From positions 1-29,046 of the IMG/VR virus record IMGVR_UViG_3300035698_009059: a stretch of DNA of 29,046 nucleotides, one strand, 5' to 3'. The stretch's first letter is position 1. The number at the start of each line of letters is the position of its first letter. The DNA is from a virus. Made by a program: the position numbers and the translations under genes. Below are positions 1 through 8,281 of this stretch, in pieces. The notes below the pieces were generated by a model, which was not told where the DNA came from, made no database searches, and saw only the letters and a program-made list of their open reading frames with translations.

Positions 1-95
1 CTGACCTTCAAGGGTCCGGCATTGAGTGTGATGCCGTGGCTCTGGCTGAGGGTGTTGCTTCCTACCTGAAGATTTCCCTTCTCAATAAGCAGTAG
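1..95 (+). CDS. 3' end of an upstream phage gene (partial)
   Basis: A reading frame open from the window edge ends at a TAG at 93-95 and gives a 30-residue C-terminus ending SLLNKQ. The other two forward frames are closed by stops. It lies directly before the neck genes, so it is probably a head or connector protein, but too little is present to name it. A gap of 54 bases follows, containing only a weak 5-bp hairpin (113-127) with no U-run, and then the GGAGG of the next gene. Confidence 0.55.
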   Translation, partial: DLQGSGIECDAVALAEGVASYLKISLLNKQ

Positions 96-149
96 CTTTC
101 ACGTTGTCAGTGGCACCTCTTCGGTGTAGACTGCGTTCTGGAGGTTGTC

Positions 150-890
150 ATGCAGACAGACCAAGCGATCACAGATTACATTCGTAGGCAGTTCGGTGGC
201 GGCGTTGTCGGTGTCGAATTGACAGGCGACCAGATAGCCGATGCGATCATGTCTGCGAAGCTGTGGTACGGCGGGAAGATTGGGCAATACTCTGTTGTTA
301 CTGTGGCGATTCCGAGCGGTGGTGGCAACGTTGATGCTGCTGATATAGCGGACGATTGCGCCATGGTTGTGGAGGTTGTCTTCGCTAGCCGTGGCATAGA
401 CATTCTCCACCAGTTCGATTGGGCCGGTGTGGAGTTGAGTGCGATGCCGAATGGTGTCCGTGGTTCTGGTGCGTTTGCAAGCCGTGGCGGGTACTCTGAT
501 TTGGTCCAGTTGATGCAGTACCGTGAGATGGGGAAGAACATCTTTAGTAGTGATGCCGACTGGGAATGGGATAGTGCGTCGAAGCAGTTGCGTGTATTCC
601 CGATCAGCGGGAAGGATTTGGGTTCGAGTGCTTTGGTACGCTACCGCACCGACGAAATAGATTTGTCCAGGATCAGTTCGACCGATTACTGGTTCATCAT
701 GCGTTGGGCCTTTGCTGAGACTCAGCAGATTTTGGCGCAGATCCGAACGAAGTATGCTGAGTGGCCGAGTGCCACTGGTTCGATTACGATGAACGGCGAC
801 ACACTGTTCACCAATGGTGAGGCTCTGAAGTCCGATCTGGATGAGAAGATCCGGTCGATGCGTGAGCCGCTTCCGATCATAACGGGGTGA
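150..890 (+). CDS. Putative neck / head-completion protein (gp13-like)
   Basis: The product has 246 residues. The start is ATG at 150 with GGAGG at 140-144. The N-terminal third resembles a small helical domain (QAITDYIRRQFG...QIADAIMSAKLWYG). The C-terminal part has the pattern of myovirus neck proteins: a helix with W-A-x-A-x-x-Q-x-x-L and then IRTKYAEWPSATGSITMNGD, followed by an acidic helix. Such proteins close the portal and join the head to the tail. The family assignment is from remembered pattern, not a search. The gene leads a tightly packed connector cluster; the next start is 3 bases after its stop. It could instead be another virion connector protein of the same fold. Confidence 0.5.
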   Translation: MQTDQAITDYIRRQFGGGVVGVELTGDQIADAIMSAKLWYGGKIGQYSVVTVAIPSGGGNVDAADIADDCAMVVEVVFASRGIDILHQFDWAGVELSAMPNGVRGSGAFASRGGYSDLVQLMQYREMGKNIFSSDADWEWDSASKQLRVFPISGKDLGSSALVRYRTDEIDLSRISSTDYWFIMRWAFAETQQILAQIRTKYAEWPSATGSITMNGDTLFTNGEALKSDLDEKIRSMREPLPIITG

Positions 891-893
891 TAC

Positions 894-1631
894 ATGGGAA
901 AGAGAGATGACGGGCTTCATTTTGTTGATGCCTATTCTGATTGGGAAGATGCGCAGGACCGATACCGTGACGAGAGAGCGGTGCGGTTCCGTGAATCCTT
1001 ACTGCAACAGTCCGGCTTGACGCCTGATGACGTCGGGACCGAGCTTGAAGAGGAAGTCGGGGACGTTGACGTGTCTTTCGTGTTTGGCACTGCCACAGAG
1101 GCTCTGGATGCTTACAAGTATGCTTCTAGCCTTGGGTTGGCCGACGACTTGTTCTATGAGGACTCCGATGGGTTCGATCTTCGGTTGTCCGGTGAGATGG
1201 ATTTGGACAAAGCCGATGCTTTGATCGAGTTCATGGGTGCCGCCTCACGGATCATCGAAGACGATATGGGCGATGAGTTTTCGTCCTGGCTGGGTTCTAT
1301 CGTCGAAGTCACCGACCGGCAAAAGAAAGGCATTGCGAAGCTGAAGGAAAAGAAGAAGAAAAAGATGCAAATGCCGAAGGAGTACAATGCCTTGCATGGT
1401 GCTAAGGACGGCACGTTTTCGACGAGGAAAGCGATCAAGAGTGCTGGCAAGGGTTCGTATTCCCACCTGGGAACCAAGCGGAAGGCTGGGAAAGCCAAGA
1501 AGGGCCAGTTTCAATTCCAGATGACGAAGAATCCTTGTGGTCGGGAGGCTCGAGATGTCGGTCGCACCACGAGATGCCACGACGGGAAGTCCGGGTATCC
1601 ATGGCCGAGCAGTAAGGTTCGGTCGAGGTAA
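894..1631 (+). CDS. Hypothetical protein with acidic N-terminus and basic C-terminus
   Basis: The product has 245 residues and I do not recognise its family. Residues 1-135 are acidic and helical. From about residue 142 the protein becomes strongly basic (KLKEKKKKK, then many Lys/Arg/Gly to the end). The C-terminus holds a compact motif, NPCGREARDVGRTTRCHDG, whose two cysteines and arginines suggest a small metal-binding or nucleic-acid-binding tail. The gene sits between a neck-like gene and a connector-like gene and overlaps the next start by one base (TAATG). By position it may be a minor connector protein, perhaps contacting DNA in the portal channel; that role is inference. Confidence 0.7.
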   Translation: MGKRDDGLHFVDAYSDWEDAQDRYRDERAVRFRESLLQQSGLTPDDVGTELEEEVGDVDVSFVFGTATEALDAYKYASSLGLADDLFYEDSDGFDLRLSGEMDLDKADALIEFMGAASRIIEDDMGDEFSSWLGSIVEVTDRQKKGIAKLKEKKKKKMQMPKEYNALHGAKDGTFSTRKAIKSAGKGSYSHLGTKRKAGKAKKGQFQFQMTKNPCGREARDVGRTTRCHDGKSGYPWPSSKVRSR

Positions 1632-2113
1632 TGGGCACTGTTTATCCAGATCCTCTCGAGTTGACGCTGGCGAGGTCGTATGAGGAAGAGCGGCTTGTTT
1701 TGTCTGGCCATTCCGGGAAGTATCTTGTTTTGAACAAGAGTTCCAATGTTGACCCGCTGTACGGTGAGCCGGACGAGTCAGGTTGGGTGTATGACGAGTT
1801 CACCCTTGCGATGGCTGTCACCTACCAGGAAATGGAGAACAAAGAGACAGAGGCCAGAGAGGAGGGTGTCGAGCGCATGTACGATGCCGAAGCGTTCATT
1901 GCTTATAATTCGTGGGGAGCCTCGGGGCCACCGACGTTGCTTGGTGCAGACAGGAAGCCTGAAGCTGGGGATGTCGTGTTTGTTATGGGCCACTACTTCG
2001 ATGTAGTGAAGGGTTCAGTAGGCGGCAACCTTGTGGATTCCGTTGACACTACCGGCTACAAGATCATGTTGAAGTTGAAGTCGAAGTTTGATGCTGAAAG
2101 GAGGGTTGGATGA
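1631..2113 (+). CDS. Putative head-tail connector protein (DPLYGEP motif)
   Basis: The product has 160 residues. It contains DPLYGEP at about residues 41-47, then an EF-T-LAMAVTYQEMENKETEAREEG segment and a C-terminal beta-rich part including GDVVFVMGHYFDVV. I recall this arrangement (N/D-PLYGE, then a beta strand, an EE-x-G helix and a GD-V strand) from small head-closure or head-tail joining proteins, but this is memory of a pattern. The gene begins on the last base of the upstream stop and overlaps the next gene by ATGA, implying translational coupling within the connector cluster. Confidence 0.45.
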   Translation: MGTVYPDPLELTLARSYEEERLVLSGHSGKYLVLNKSSNVDPLYGEPDESGWVYDEFTLAMAVTYQEMENKETEAREEGVERMYDAEAFIAYNSWGASGPPTLLGADRKPEAGDVVFVMGHYFDVVKGSVGGNLVDSVDTTGYKIMLKLKSKFDAERRVG

Positions 2114-2490
2114 GATGGGAAGATATCTCTGCAAAGCTGAAGCTGGAAGGTGTCTCGTTCGTGTGTCGGCACTGTGACAAGTTGATTGGTTCTCCGAGGC
2201 GTGACGAGGGGATTTGTGTCGTTGCGATGAGTCATGGGACTTGCAATGGACCGGTCGGCGGTGGTTGGTTCCAGGAGTATTCTGGGCCGTTGGACAGGCA
2301 CTTGTGGAAGTTCTGCTTCGTGTGCGGGAAGGAAAGCAGTAAGGGTGTCCAGGTACGCATGGGTCACGAGGAGAGCCGCCCGATTGGTGTGTGCAAGGAG
2401 CACGAGAGTGTGTTGTTTACCTACAGTTCTCCGGGCGTGAAGTCTAGGCTTTTGCTGAATAAGAACGACGACATAATGGTGAGGTGTTGA
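2110..2490 (+). CDS. Small zinc-ribbon-like hypothetical protein
   Basis: The product has 126 residues. It carries two CxxC knuckles, C19-C22 and C69-C72, each followed by further possible ligands (H42 and C45; C95 and H98). This spacing suggests two four-ligand zinc sites. No enzymatic motif is visible. It overlaps the preceding gene by four bases (ATGA) and its stop is one base before the next start, so it is made with the connector proteins. Function unknown; a structural zinc protein of the neck or an assembly factor is possible. Confidence 0.65.
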   Translation: MRWEDISAKLKLEGVSFVCRHCDKLIGSPRRDEGICVVAMSHGTCNGPVGGGWFQEYSGPLDRHLWKFCFVCGKESSKGVQVRMGHEESRPIGVCKEHESVLFTYSSPGVKSRLLLNKNDDIMVRC

Positions 2491-2491
2491 T

Positions 2492-3031
2492 ATGGCGAGC
2501 ATCATTGATGAAGTGACTGCGATCATGGCGATGCCTGATTCTGTGGACGCCGAAGAGAGCGTGAGTTGCGACGACCTGTCTGTTTACGTGGTGGCGTCGT
2601 TGATCGAGTGTGCGGGTGAGAAGCTGTTTGATGGAGACGTGCCTTTCTCTGTTGGGTGTCGGATCGCCGAGATGTTTGCCATGTACTCTGAGCCGAGCCT
2701 TGTGAGTGAATCATCCGAGTTCTTCGATTCGTCGAGAGAGACCTGGGTGTCCGTGTTTTCCTCGGTGTTGTCGTCGGATCTGGTTGACGGTGTGAGGCAT
2801 GGGTTCAACGAGAGCACTGTGCGCAAACTGTACAGAAAGGTTTTGGTCGAGTGGTCCGCTGCAATGGGCAGGAAGTACGGATTCGTTCCGAGCGAAGTGA
2901 AGGCTCTTCAGGCTGCCGGGGAGATGCGTGGGGATGCTGTCAAGGTCGTAGAGGAGTTCAAGTCAAGGGCGTCGAGGTCGATGCCTGACAAGTCCTCTGT
3001 TGTTGCTGCCACGAGGATCTTGAATGGGTAG
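2492..3031 (+). CDS. Hypothetical helical protein in tail-completion cluster
   Basis: The product has 179 residues, largely helical by composition, with a serine-rich acidic middle part and a more basic C-terminal half (RKLYRKVLVEW...). I see no known motif. It starts one base after the upstream stop and overlaps the next gene by 8 bases. Its position between a Zn-ribbon protein and a gp10-like protein suggests a minor neck or tail-completion component. Confidence 0.65.
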   Translation: MASIIDEVTAIMAMPDSVDAEESVSCDDLSVYVVASLIECAGEKLFDGDVPFSVGCRIAEMFAMYSEPSLVSESSEFFDSSRETWVSVFSSVLSSDLVDGVRHGFNESTVRKLYRKVLVEWSAAMGRKYGFVPSEVKALQAAGEMRGDAVKVVEEFKSRASRSMPDKSSVVAATRILNG

Positions 3032-3860
3032 TGTGCGCTACAAGAAGCCACGGCTGACTGCCCGTTCTGGGATCATGCCAGCGATATTCCCGGACCAGAA
3101 GACTGTGAGTCGCATGAATGAGTTCATGGGCTCATTCGAGGGGCGGGTGGACCGTGGCATGGAACTGGTGTGTTTGGAGGCGTCTGGAGTGATCCTGGAG
3201 GCCGTGAAGGCGGGTGCTCCGTTGATTGGCGGTGTGGATTATGCAAAAGGGCTGAAGGTTGGGTTAGTGAAGGTGACCGGTGGTGCCGCTGTCGTGATTT
3301 ACCATGATGGTTTGACCGCTACCGTGGGACGAGACACCGGGGACGAGCCAAGGACCGTGCTGTACTTCAGGCCGGTAGCTGGTTCTCCTGCTTGGGTGAG
3401 TGTTCTGGAGCGTTACAATCCATGGCCTGCATCGATGGTGCCAGCAAAGCCGTCCAGTGGCGAAGCGAGGGTCTTCTCCCGGCTTGCCACCAACTCGGAG
3501 GTACAGGACTTGGAGGATCGGTTGTTTGCCCAGAAGGGTGTGATTCAGACAATGCTTTCCGGTGCCGGGTTGAAGGGTGTTTTGGTTCGGAAGCCGGATG
3601 CTTCGGAAGGGATAGATGCGAGCCAGGATTTGGCCTATAGTGTGCTTCGTGCCGAGTTTGGGTATGGCGGGAAACAGAATGCTCATTGGCGACCTGCGAT
3701 CAAGACGATGATGGACAAGATGCCTGCATTGCAGAAGAAGTTTGTCGAGTACGTGACGACGGGGAGTGAATCAGTGTTTGACCTTCCTGCGATCTCGGGT
3801 ATAAATAGTAAGGGAAGCGATGGCAAGTTCCAGGACCGGATCTTGCGTGGACTAACGTAG
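3024..3860 (+). CDS. Putative tail-completion protein (HK97 gp10-like)
   Basis: The product has 278 residues. Residues 40-95 contain a helix ending in EAVKAGAPLIGG, followed by a basic strand pair (LKVGLVKVTGGAAVVIYHDG). This is the layout of HK97-gp10-like completion proteins, where a helix ending A-x-x-AP-x-x-TG is followed by a strand pair. The C-terminal half is unassigned. The start overlaps the upstream gene by 8 bases with GAGGA just before it. Its place before a terminator-like gene fits a neck or tail-completion role. The gp10 relation is a weak pattern match. Confidence 0.4.
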   Translation: MGSVRYKKPRLTARSGIMPAIFPDQKTVSRMNEFMGSFEGRVDRGMELVCLEASGVILEAVKAGAPLIGGVDYAKGLKVGLVKVTGGAAVVIYHDGLTATVGRDTGDEPRTVLYFRPVAGSPAWVSVLERYNPWPASMVPAKPSSGEARVFSRLATNSEVQDLEDRLFAQKGVIQTMLSGAGLKGVLVRKPDASEGIDASQDLAYSVLRAEFGYGGKQNAHWRPAIKTMMDKMPALQKKFVEYVTTGSESVFDLPAISGINSKGSDGKFQDRILRGLT

Positions 3861-3877
3861 ACGTAGAGGTGTTTGAG

Positions 3878-4051
3878 ATGGATGACAGACTGGCGAAGAT
3901 GAGCGACGTGTTGAAGGATGCTGAGTTGGACCTGCTTCGGTCAAAGAACGACAAGATCGCAAGTGGCGAGCGTGACCCCGACGACTGGGAAGAAGTCGAG
4001 TATGATGATGACGAGGACGAGGACGACGACGACGAGTATGACGAGGACTAG
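3878..4051 (+). CDS. Small protein with polyacidic C-terminus
   Basis: The product has 57 residues from ATG 3878. The GTG at 3869 overlaps the AGAGG ribosome site and is less likely. Residues 1-37 form a predicted amphipathic helix. About the last 18 residues are almost all Asp/Glu with two Tyr. Short acidic proteins can mimic DNA or bind basic partners, but nothing here proves that. Its stop codon is followed at once by the first copy of the GCAATCGATTGC palindrome. Confidence 0.6.
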   Translation: MDDRLAKMSDVLKDAELDLLRSKNDKIASGERDPDDWEEVEYDDDEDEDDDDEYDED

Positions 4052-4065
4052 CGCAATCGATTGCG
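4052..4065. repeat. Dispersed intergenic palindrome, copy 1
   Basis: Perfect 14-base palindrome CGCAATCGATTGCG, starting directly after the TAG stop at 4049-4051 and ending 9 bases before the ATG at 4075. As RNA it could form a 5-bp stem with a UCGA loop. The 12-base core recurs at four other junctions. Confidence 0.95.
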
Positions 4066-4074
4066 TGGAGAGCA

Positions 4075-4773
4075 ATGGCTGTGATTACTACCATCGGCCT
4101 TCGTGCCATAGACCAGGGAGTTATCGAGACTCTCGGCGGTGGTCTGTTTGATCTGGTTGTGGACGGTGGCACGAGGAAAGCATACGCCATTGATGTTGCC
4201 GGTATAGAGACAAGTGTTGCCGGGTTCGACGGAAGGGTGCCGGTATATTTCGCCTTTCCAGAGGATGTTTTCTCGAAGTATTCGTTGCCGTGTTTTGTTG
4301 TCAGGCGTGGTGATTTGACCCCTGCGTTCGAGCGCCAGCCTTGGTACGGTTATAGTCGAGTCCCGTCCGAAACGTCGAAGTCCGTGACCGTGAAGGGGAG
4401 ATATGGCCGGTATGTGACTGGCCCAGATGCTTTCGATGTGAGAATGTATCCTGTCCCGTTCGATATTTCCTATGATGTTTTGGTGGTTGGCCGGAGGCAA
4501 TCAGACGGGCTGAAACTGTTGGCCCATGCCCTCGGAGTAATGACGCCGCCGTATTTTTCTTTGAGATGTTTTGACAGTGCGGGCGATTCAAGGCTTTACG
4601 ATGCGGGTGAAGTTTCGGTATCATCGGATTCTGAGCTTGCTGATATAGCTGACCGGAAAGTGGCATGGACGTTTTCTTTTGCTGTCCGTGCCGAGCTTGA
4701 TGTAAAGGAAATGTCTACTGAGACAGATATCATCACAGCCGTTCCTGGCTTGACTGTTGGTGGACTTGACTAG
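4075..4773 (+). CDS. Putative tail terminator / proximal sheath-stabilising protein (gp15-like)
   Basis: The product has 232 residues. After a short N-terminal strand region it has an LPCFVVRRGDLTPAFER segment, a long beta-alpha-beta section with MYPVPFDISYDVLVVGRRQSDGLKLLAHAL, and a C-terminal strand (KVAWTFSFAVRAEL). This matches the tail-terminator fold used by contractile phages to cap tube and sheath at the neck: a target-side loop, Y-x-I/V strand, long helix and closing strand. Location just before the sheath operon supports this. It is the first of five genes preceded by the dispersed palindrome. The precise family remains uncertain. Confidence 0.5.
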   Translation: MAVITTIGLRAIDQGVIETLGGGLFDLVVDGGTRKAYAIDVAGIETSVAGFDGRVPVYFAFPEDVFSKYSLPCFVVRRGDLTPAFERQPWYGYSRVPSETSKSVTVKGRYGRYVTGPDAFDVRMYPVPFDISYDVLVVGRRQSDGLKLLAHALGVMTPPYFSLRCFDSAGDSRLYDAGEVSVSSDSELADIADRKVAWTFSFAVRAELDVKEMSTETDIITAVPGLTVGGLD

Positions 4774-4784
4774 AGGAGGGTGCG

Positions 4785-5261
4785 ATGCCTTGGTATTACT
4801 ATAGCGGAGATCATTCAGTTGCGGTTCCTGTTGGGGATGGAGAGGTTCGTTCGATTCGCCCTCACAGCAAGTTCTTTGTGAATCCTGGATCTGAGTCTGG
4901 TCTTGCCTTCAAGATGTTGTTGCGAAAGGGCAAGGTTTGTGCTACATCTCCAGTCAAGGGTGTCGAGCCACCAAAGCCGAAAGTTGATCTTGAAGTGGAA
5001 CTGAAGCTGCCACCGACGAGGTTTTCTTCGTCCGTGACCGAAACCAGCTTCGGGCCTTCCAAACCTGTAGAAGTCACCGTACAAGAATGGAGTGATTCGG
5101 GCAGTGCTGGCAAGGTTGCCGCCAAGGTTGCCGCAGCGCTGAAGACCAAATCCTCTGGCTCCAAGAAGTCCAAAAAGGGCAAGGAGCCCGAATCGGATGC
5201 GATGCCCGAATCGATCGAGCAGATCGTGACGGACGAGTCAAGTAACGGAGGCGAGAAATGA
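4785..5261 (+). CDS. Conserved small virion protein preceding the sheath
   Basis: The product has 158 residues, with GAGGAGGG before the ATG. The N-terminus MPWYYYSG followed by a short domain with RPHSKFFV and LLRKGKV resembles a small protein I recall near sheath genes in other myoviruses. Residues 60-105 are a proline-rich linker, then come an Ala/Lys helix, a KKSKKGK cluster and an acidic tail. It overlaps the sheath start by ATGA, so its translation is coupled to the sheath. Role unknown. Confidence 0.55.
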   Translation: MPWYYYSGDHSVAVPVGDGEVRSIRPHSKFFVNPGSESGLAFKMLLRKGKVCATSPVKGVEPPKPKVDLEVELKLPPTRFSSSVTETSFGPSKPVEVTVQEWSDSGSAGKVAAKVAAALKTKSSGSKKSKKGKEPESDAMPESIEQIVTDESSNGGEK

Positions 5262-7750
5262 GCCAGTACACGTACCCTGGGATTTACCTGAAAGAGAACT
5301 TTGGTACTCCGGTATCAATCAACGGGGATAGCCCGTCAACCTTGTCTCTGGTTGGCTGGACGAAGCAGGGGCCGATGGAGCCCACGCTGGTCACGTCTTG
5401 GCCCGAGTTCGCCGAGACATTCGGCGGGTTCACCACTGATAGTGACGTTCCGGTTATGGCCTATGCTTTCTTCAAGAACGGTGGGAGCCGGCTGTACGTT
5501 GTTCGGGTTGCCCCGAGCGATGCGACTGGTGCTTCTTTCACCATGAGCAACTATGTTGAAGGTGAGGTGCTTACCCCCGATGCCGCCGTTGTTGCGGGAC
5601 AGACCGTTGTCATGTTCACTGGGAGCAATGTGCTTGATTCGTTGCCGCTTACGGCAGAGACGCTGAAAATCGTCGACAGTGCTGGCAATGAGTTCGAGGA
5701 TAGTGGTGACGGGGTTCTGGATAGTTCAAGTGGTTCGGGGTCGGTTGATTACGACACTGGTGAGATCGTTCTCGAGTATACGTCTGCTCCAGGTGCCGCT
5801 GTCACGTATGAGGCCGAGTACGACTGTAAGGTTTTCACTTTTGAGATGAAGTGGGCTGGGGCAGTTGGTGCTTACTTCGGTTTATGGATCGGTGGAGATC
5901 CGAACTATGAAGAGATGGCCACCGGTGCTTATTCGAGATTCATCGTTGAGGTTCGACGGTACACGTCCGAGAGTTCGTTCGTGTCCCTTGAGACCTTTAC
6001 CGGTTTGAGCCTGACAGATCCTACAGACGATGATTACATCGTGACGGTGTTGAACGATGCGTTGTCAGGTTCGGATTATGTCGAGGTCACGGAGTACGGC
6101 AACACGTTTGAGTTGGTTGGTTTCTTCAATGGTGCGCCGAAGGTTGACCTTGTAGGGTCGCTTGCACCCTTACCAGATGGTGGCGAGAAGCAGTTCGAGG
6201 TAACTCTGGACGATGGTGGAAGTGATGAGTTCGCTTGTAGTCCTTCGTCCTACAGGGGCTATCTCGGCTTGTGCGAGAAAGACATCATCGTTGGCCTTGG
6301 GGACGGCACTGCCAGCCCTGTTGTGGCGATGCTGCCAGGACAAGTCGCTGAGCCAGATGCTGGCGATGCTTTGTTACAGGCAACGCTTGTCCTCGATTGG
6401 TCCTCGACTGGCCCAGCCGGAGAGGAACAGGCTTTTGTGATCGCCACGGGTGCCGTCGGTGATGTTTTCCCCCTGGAAGACAGTGGCGGGAGTTCTATTG
6501 GGACAGTGAACCTGTTGACCGGGGCAATATCTCTCACGTTTGCCGTACCAGCGGACTTTCCTGTTGCCGGTACGCTGATTTTGGCCTCGGTGAAGTGGGG
6601 AGATCCTGTTGTGATCGTTGATGATGGGTACGGGGTGCTTTCCAAGGAGAGTGGTCCTGCACATATCTCCCTGAACCAGAACGGGACGAATGAGATAGAC
6701 TACGGTGTGGCTGGCGGTCCGGACGATGATTCGGTTGGTGCTGTTGTCCAGTTCATGCTGAAGGCAAGTGATAACCCAAGAAGGGGTCCGGCGAGTGCCT
6801 ATGCTGCGACCGGAGTCGATGGCACGAATTTCTCCTCGACATTCTACACGAAGGCGATGGAGTCTGGCGCTGAGTTTGAGATGGATGGTGGCGACGACGG
6901 TTCTGCTCTCACGAGGAGCTCGATCAGTGGTGCTGCCCTCGCTGCCGAGTACAAGGGGCTGTACGCTCTGGACAAGGTTGACGAGATGATGAACATTGTG
7001 GTTCCTGATTTCTGCACAGACCTTTTGGTTTGTGGCGACGTCATGGATTACTGCGAGGCAAGAAAGGATCGCTTCGGTCTTTTCTGTGTGCCAGAGGGGT
7101 TGACTTACGCCCAGGGTGCAACTTACCGGAAGGCAAATTTTGCCGGGCTCCACAACCGGACAGCGATGTACTGGAACCATATCAGGATCACCGATCCTGT
7201 GACCCTGAAGTCGAGGCTTCTCCCGAACGTGGCCCATGTCGCTGGTATCATTGCCAGGACAGATGGAGCCAAGAACGTGGCGAAGGCTCCTGCTGGGATG
7301 GTTGATGGTGCGCTTCGGTTCTGTGAAGGGCTCGAATTTGACCCGACGAAAGAGCAGGTCGGTGTTTTGACTTCGGCCAGTGTCAATGCGTTGGTGCAGT
7401 GGCCGTTCACTGGCAGGTGCGTCTGGGGTGCCCGCACGATGGCTCCTGTGAAAGACCAGGAATTCATCCAGCAGATTCGTACCTTCATGTACGTTGAGCG
7501 AGCCGTCTACAACAACACGTGGGGCACCGTGTTCGAGAACGCCAGCGCTGGGCTTGTGGCGAAGACCGTGAAAGAGCTGGAGAACTTCCTCCTGAAGTTG
7601 TACGGCAAGGGATACTTCAAGGGCAGCACGCCTTCCGAAGCCTTCTCTGTCAGTGGCCGAGTCGTCGGTTCTGGCACTGCCTATGACATTGGCATTGCGA
7701 CCACGAAGCCGAACGAGTTTTCGACCTTCACGTTCATGCCGAAGAACTAA
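5258..7750 (+). CDS. Tail sheath protein
   Basis: The product has 830 residues. The N-terminus YTYPGIYLKE and LVGWTKQGPMEPTLVTSWPEFAETFG is the standard start of contractile sheath proteins, followed by AYAFFKNGGSRLYVVRV. The C-terminal domain (about 680-830) has the conserved sheath region with QWPFTGRCVWGARTM, the QIRTFMYVERAVYNNTWGTVFE helix and the final strand ending FTFMPKN. The middle (roughly 90-520) is a large beta-rich expansion likely exposed on the tail surface, making this longer than a minimal sheath of 350-500 residues. It overlaps the upstream gene by four bases. Confidence 0.95.
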   Translation: MSQYTYPGIYLKENFGTPVSINGDSPSTLSLVGWTKQGPMEPTLVTSWPEFAETFGGFTTDSDVPVMAYAFFKNGGSRLYVVRVAPSDATGASFTMSNYVEGEVLTPDAAVVAGQTVVMFTGSNVLDSLPLTAETLKIVDSAGNEFEDSGDGVLDSSSGSGSVDYDTGEIVLEYTSAPGAAVTYEAEYDCKVFTFEMKWAGAVGAYFGLWIGGDPNYEEMATGAYSRFIVEVRRYTSESSFVSLETFTGLSLTDPTDDDYIVTVLNDALSGSDYVEVTEYGNTFELVGFFNGAPKVDLVGSLAPLPDGGEKQFEVTLDDGGSDEFACSPSSYRGYLGLCEKDIIVGLGDGTASPVVAMLPGQVAEPDAGDALLQATLVLDWSSTGPAGEEQAFVIATGAVGDVFPLEDSGGSSIGTVNLLTGAISLTFAVPADFPVAGTLILASVKWGDPVVIVDDGYGVLSKESGPAHISLNQNGTNEIDYGVAGGPDDDSVGAVVQFMLKASDNPRRGPASAYAATGVDGTNFSSTFYTKAMESGAEFEMDGGDDGSALTRSSISGAALAAEYKGLYALDKVDEMMNIVVPDFCTDLLVCGDVMDYCEARKDRFGLFCVPEGLTYAQGATYRKANFAGLHNRTAMYWNHIRITDPVTLKSRLLPNVAHVAGIIARTDGAKNVAKAPAGMVDGALRFCEGLEFDPTKEQVGVLTSASVNALVQWPFTGRCVWGARTMAPVKDQEFIQQIRTFMYVERAVYNNTWGTVFENASAGLVAKTVKELENFLLKLYGKGYFKGSTPSEAFSVSGRVVGSGTAYDIGIATTKPNEFSTFTFMPKN

Positions 7751-7759
7751 GGAGTAGAG

Positions 7760-8269
7760 ATGTCGAAAGCTCCAACAATGCTGCCAGACTTCATCGTCCA
7801 GGAATTCAATGACGGTGCCGGTGGCGGGACTCTGGGCACTCTCACGGGGATAGCCCCGGACGGTACCCTCGATGACGTAGAAGTCGGATCCCCGTACTAT
7901 AACGGGCGAGTCTGGAAGTATAAGGAGTGCATGGACGGTGGAAGGATTGTCTCTCCAGAGTCTGCTATGTTGGTCCGGTCGATTTCTTTTGCAGCTACCG
8001 GGACAACTGCCCTGAGTGTTTACATGGAAGATCCCAATGCCCCGGCAGGGCAGCTTGTTCCGAAAGTGATGAACAGTGCGGATCTTGATTACACGAGTGG
8101 CGCTATAGATCCTTCAACGGGCCTGTATTGGGCACCGCCGGGAGGGTTACTAGTCCCTCCTGGCTGGTTTTTCTACGTGAAGACCATCGGGAATATGTCG
8201 AAGCCTGGAGCTTTGGTCGTGCGGATCGATGGTGGTTGGGGCGTTCACATTGGACAACTGTACCAGTAA
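7760..8269 (+). CDS. Beta-rich hypothetical protein between sheath and tube
   Basis: The product has 169 residues, with AAGGAG before the ATG. Composition is Gly/Pro/aromatic and beta-rich. The C-terminal strand set GGLLVPPGWFFYVKTIGN and ALVVRIDGGWGVHIG resembles small jelly-roll-like virion proteins. No enzymatic motif. In most contractile phages the tube gene follows the sheath directly, so this is an interposed protein, perhaps decorating the sheath or tail surface. That is inference. Confidence 0.6.
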   Translation: MSKAPTMLPDFIVQEFNDGAGGGTLGTLTGIAPDGTLDDVEVGSPYYNGRVWKYKECMDGGRIVSPESAMLVRSISFAATGTTALSVYMEDPNAPAGQLVPKVMNSADLDYTSGAIDPSTGLYWAPPGGLLVPPGWFFYVKTIGNMSKPGALVVRIDGGWGVHIGQLYQ

Positions 8270-8281
8270 GAGGAGAACGAT

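Noticed and set aside
219-224. TTGACA as a -35 element
   Set aside because: It lies inside the neck gene coding sequence without a convincing -10 at proper spacing and without a nearby gene start.
1344-1365. A-rich tract as a possible frameshift site
   Set aside because: The codon before AAA-AAG ends in G, so the heptamer is not a good X-XXY-YYZ match, and the zero frame continues to a complete protein.
4052-4065. Palindromes as rho-independent terminators
   Set aside because: The stem is only 5-6 bp and no U-run follows; next genes belong to the same functional groups.
5205-5220. CGAATCGATCGAG as a sixth palindrome copy
   Set aside because: It shares only the AATCGAT centre, lies inside a coding sequence and is not near a start codon within 30 bases.
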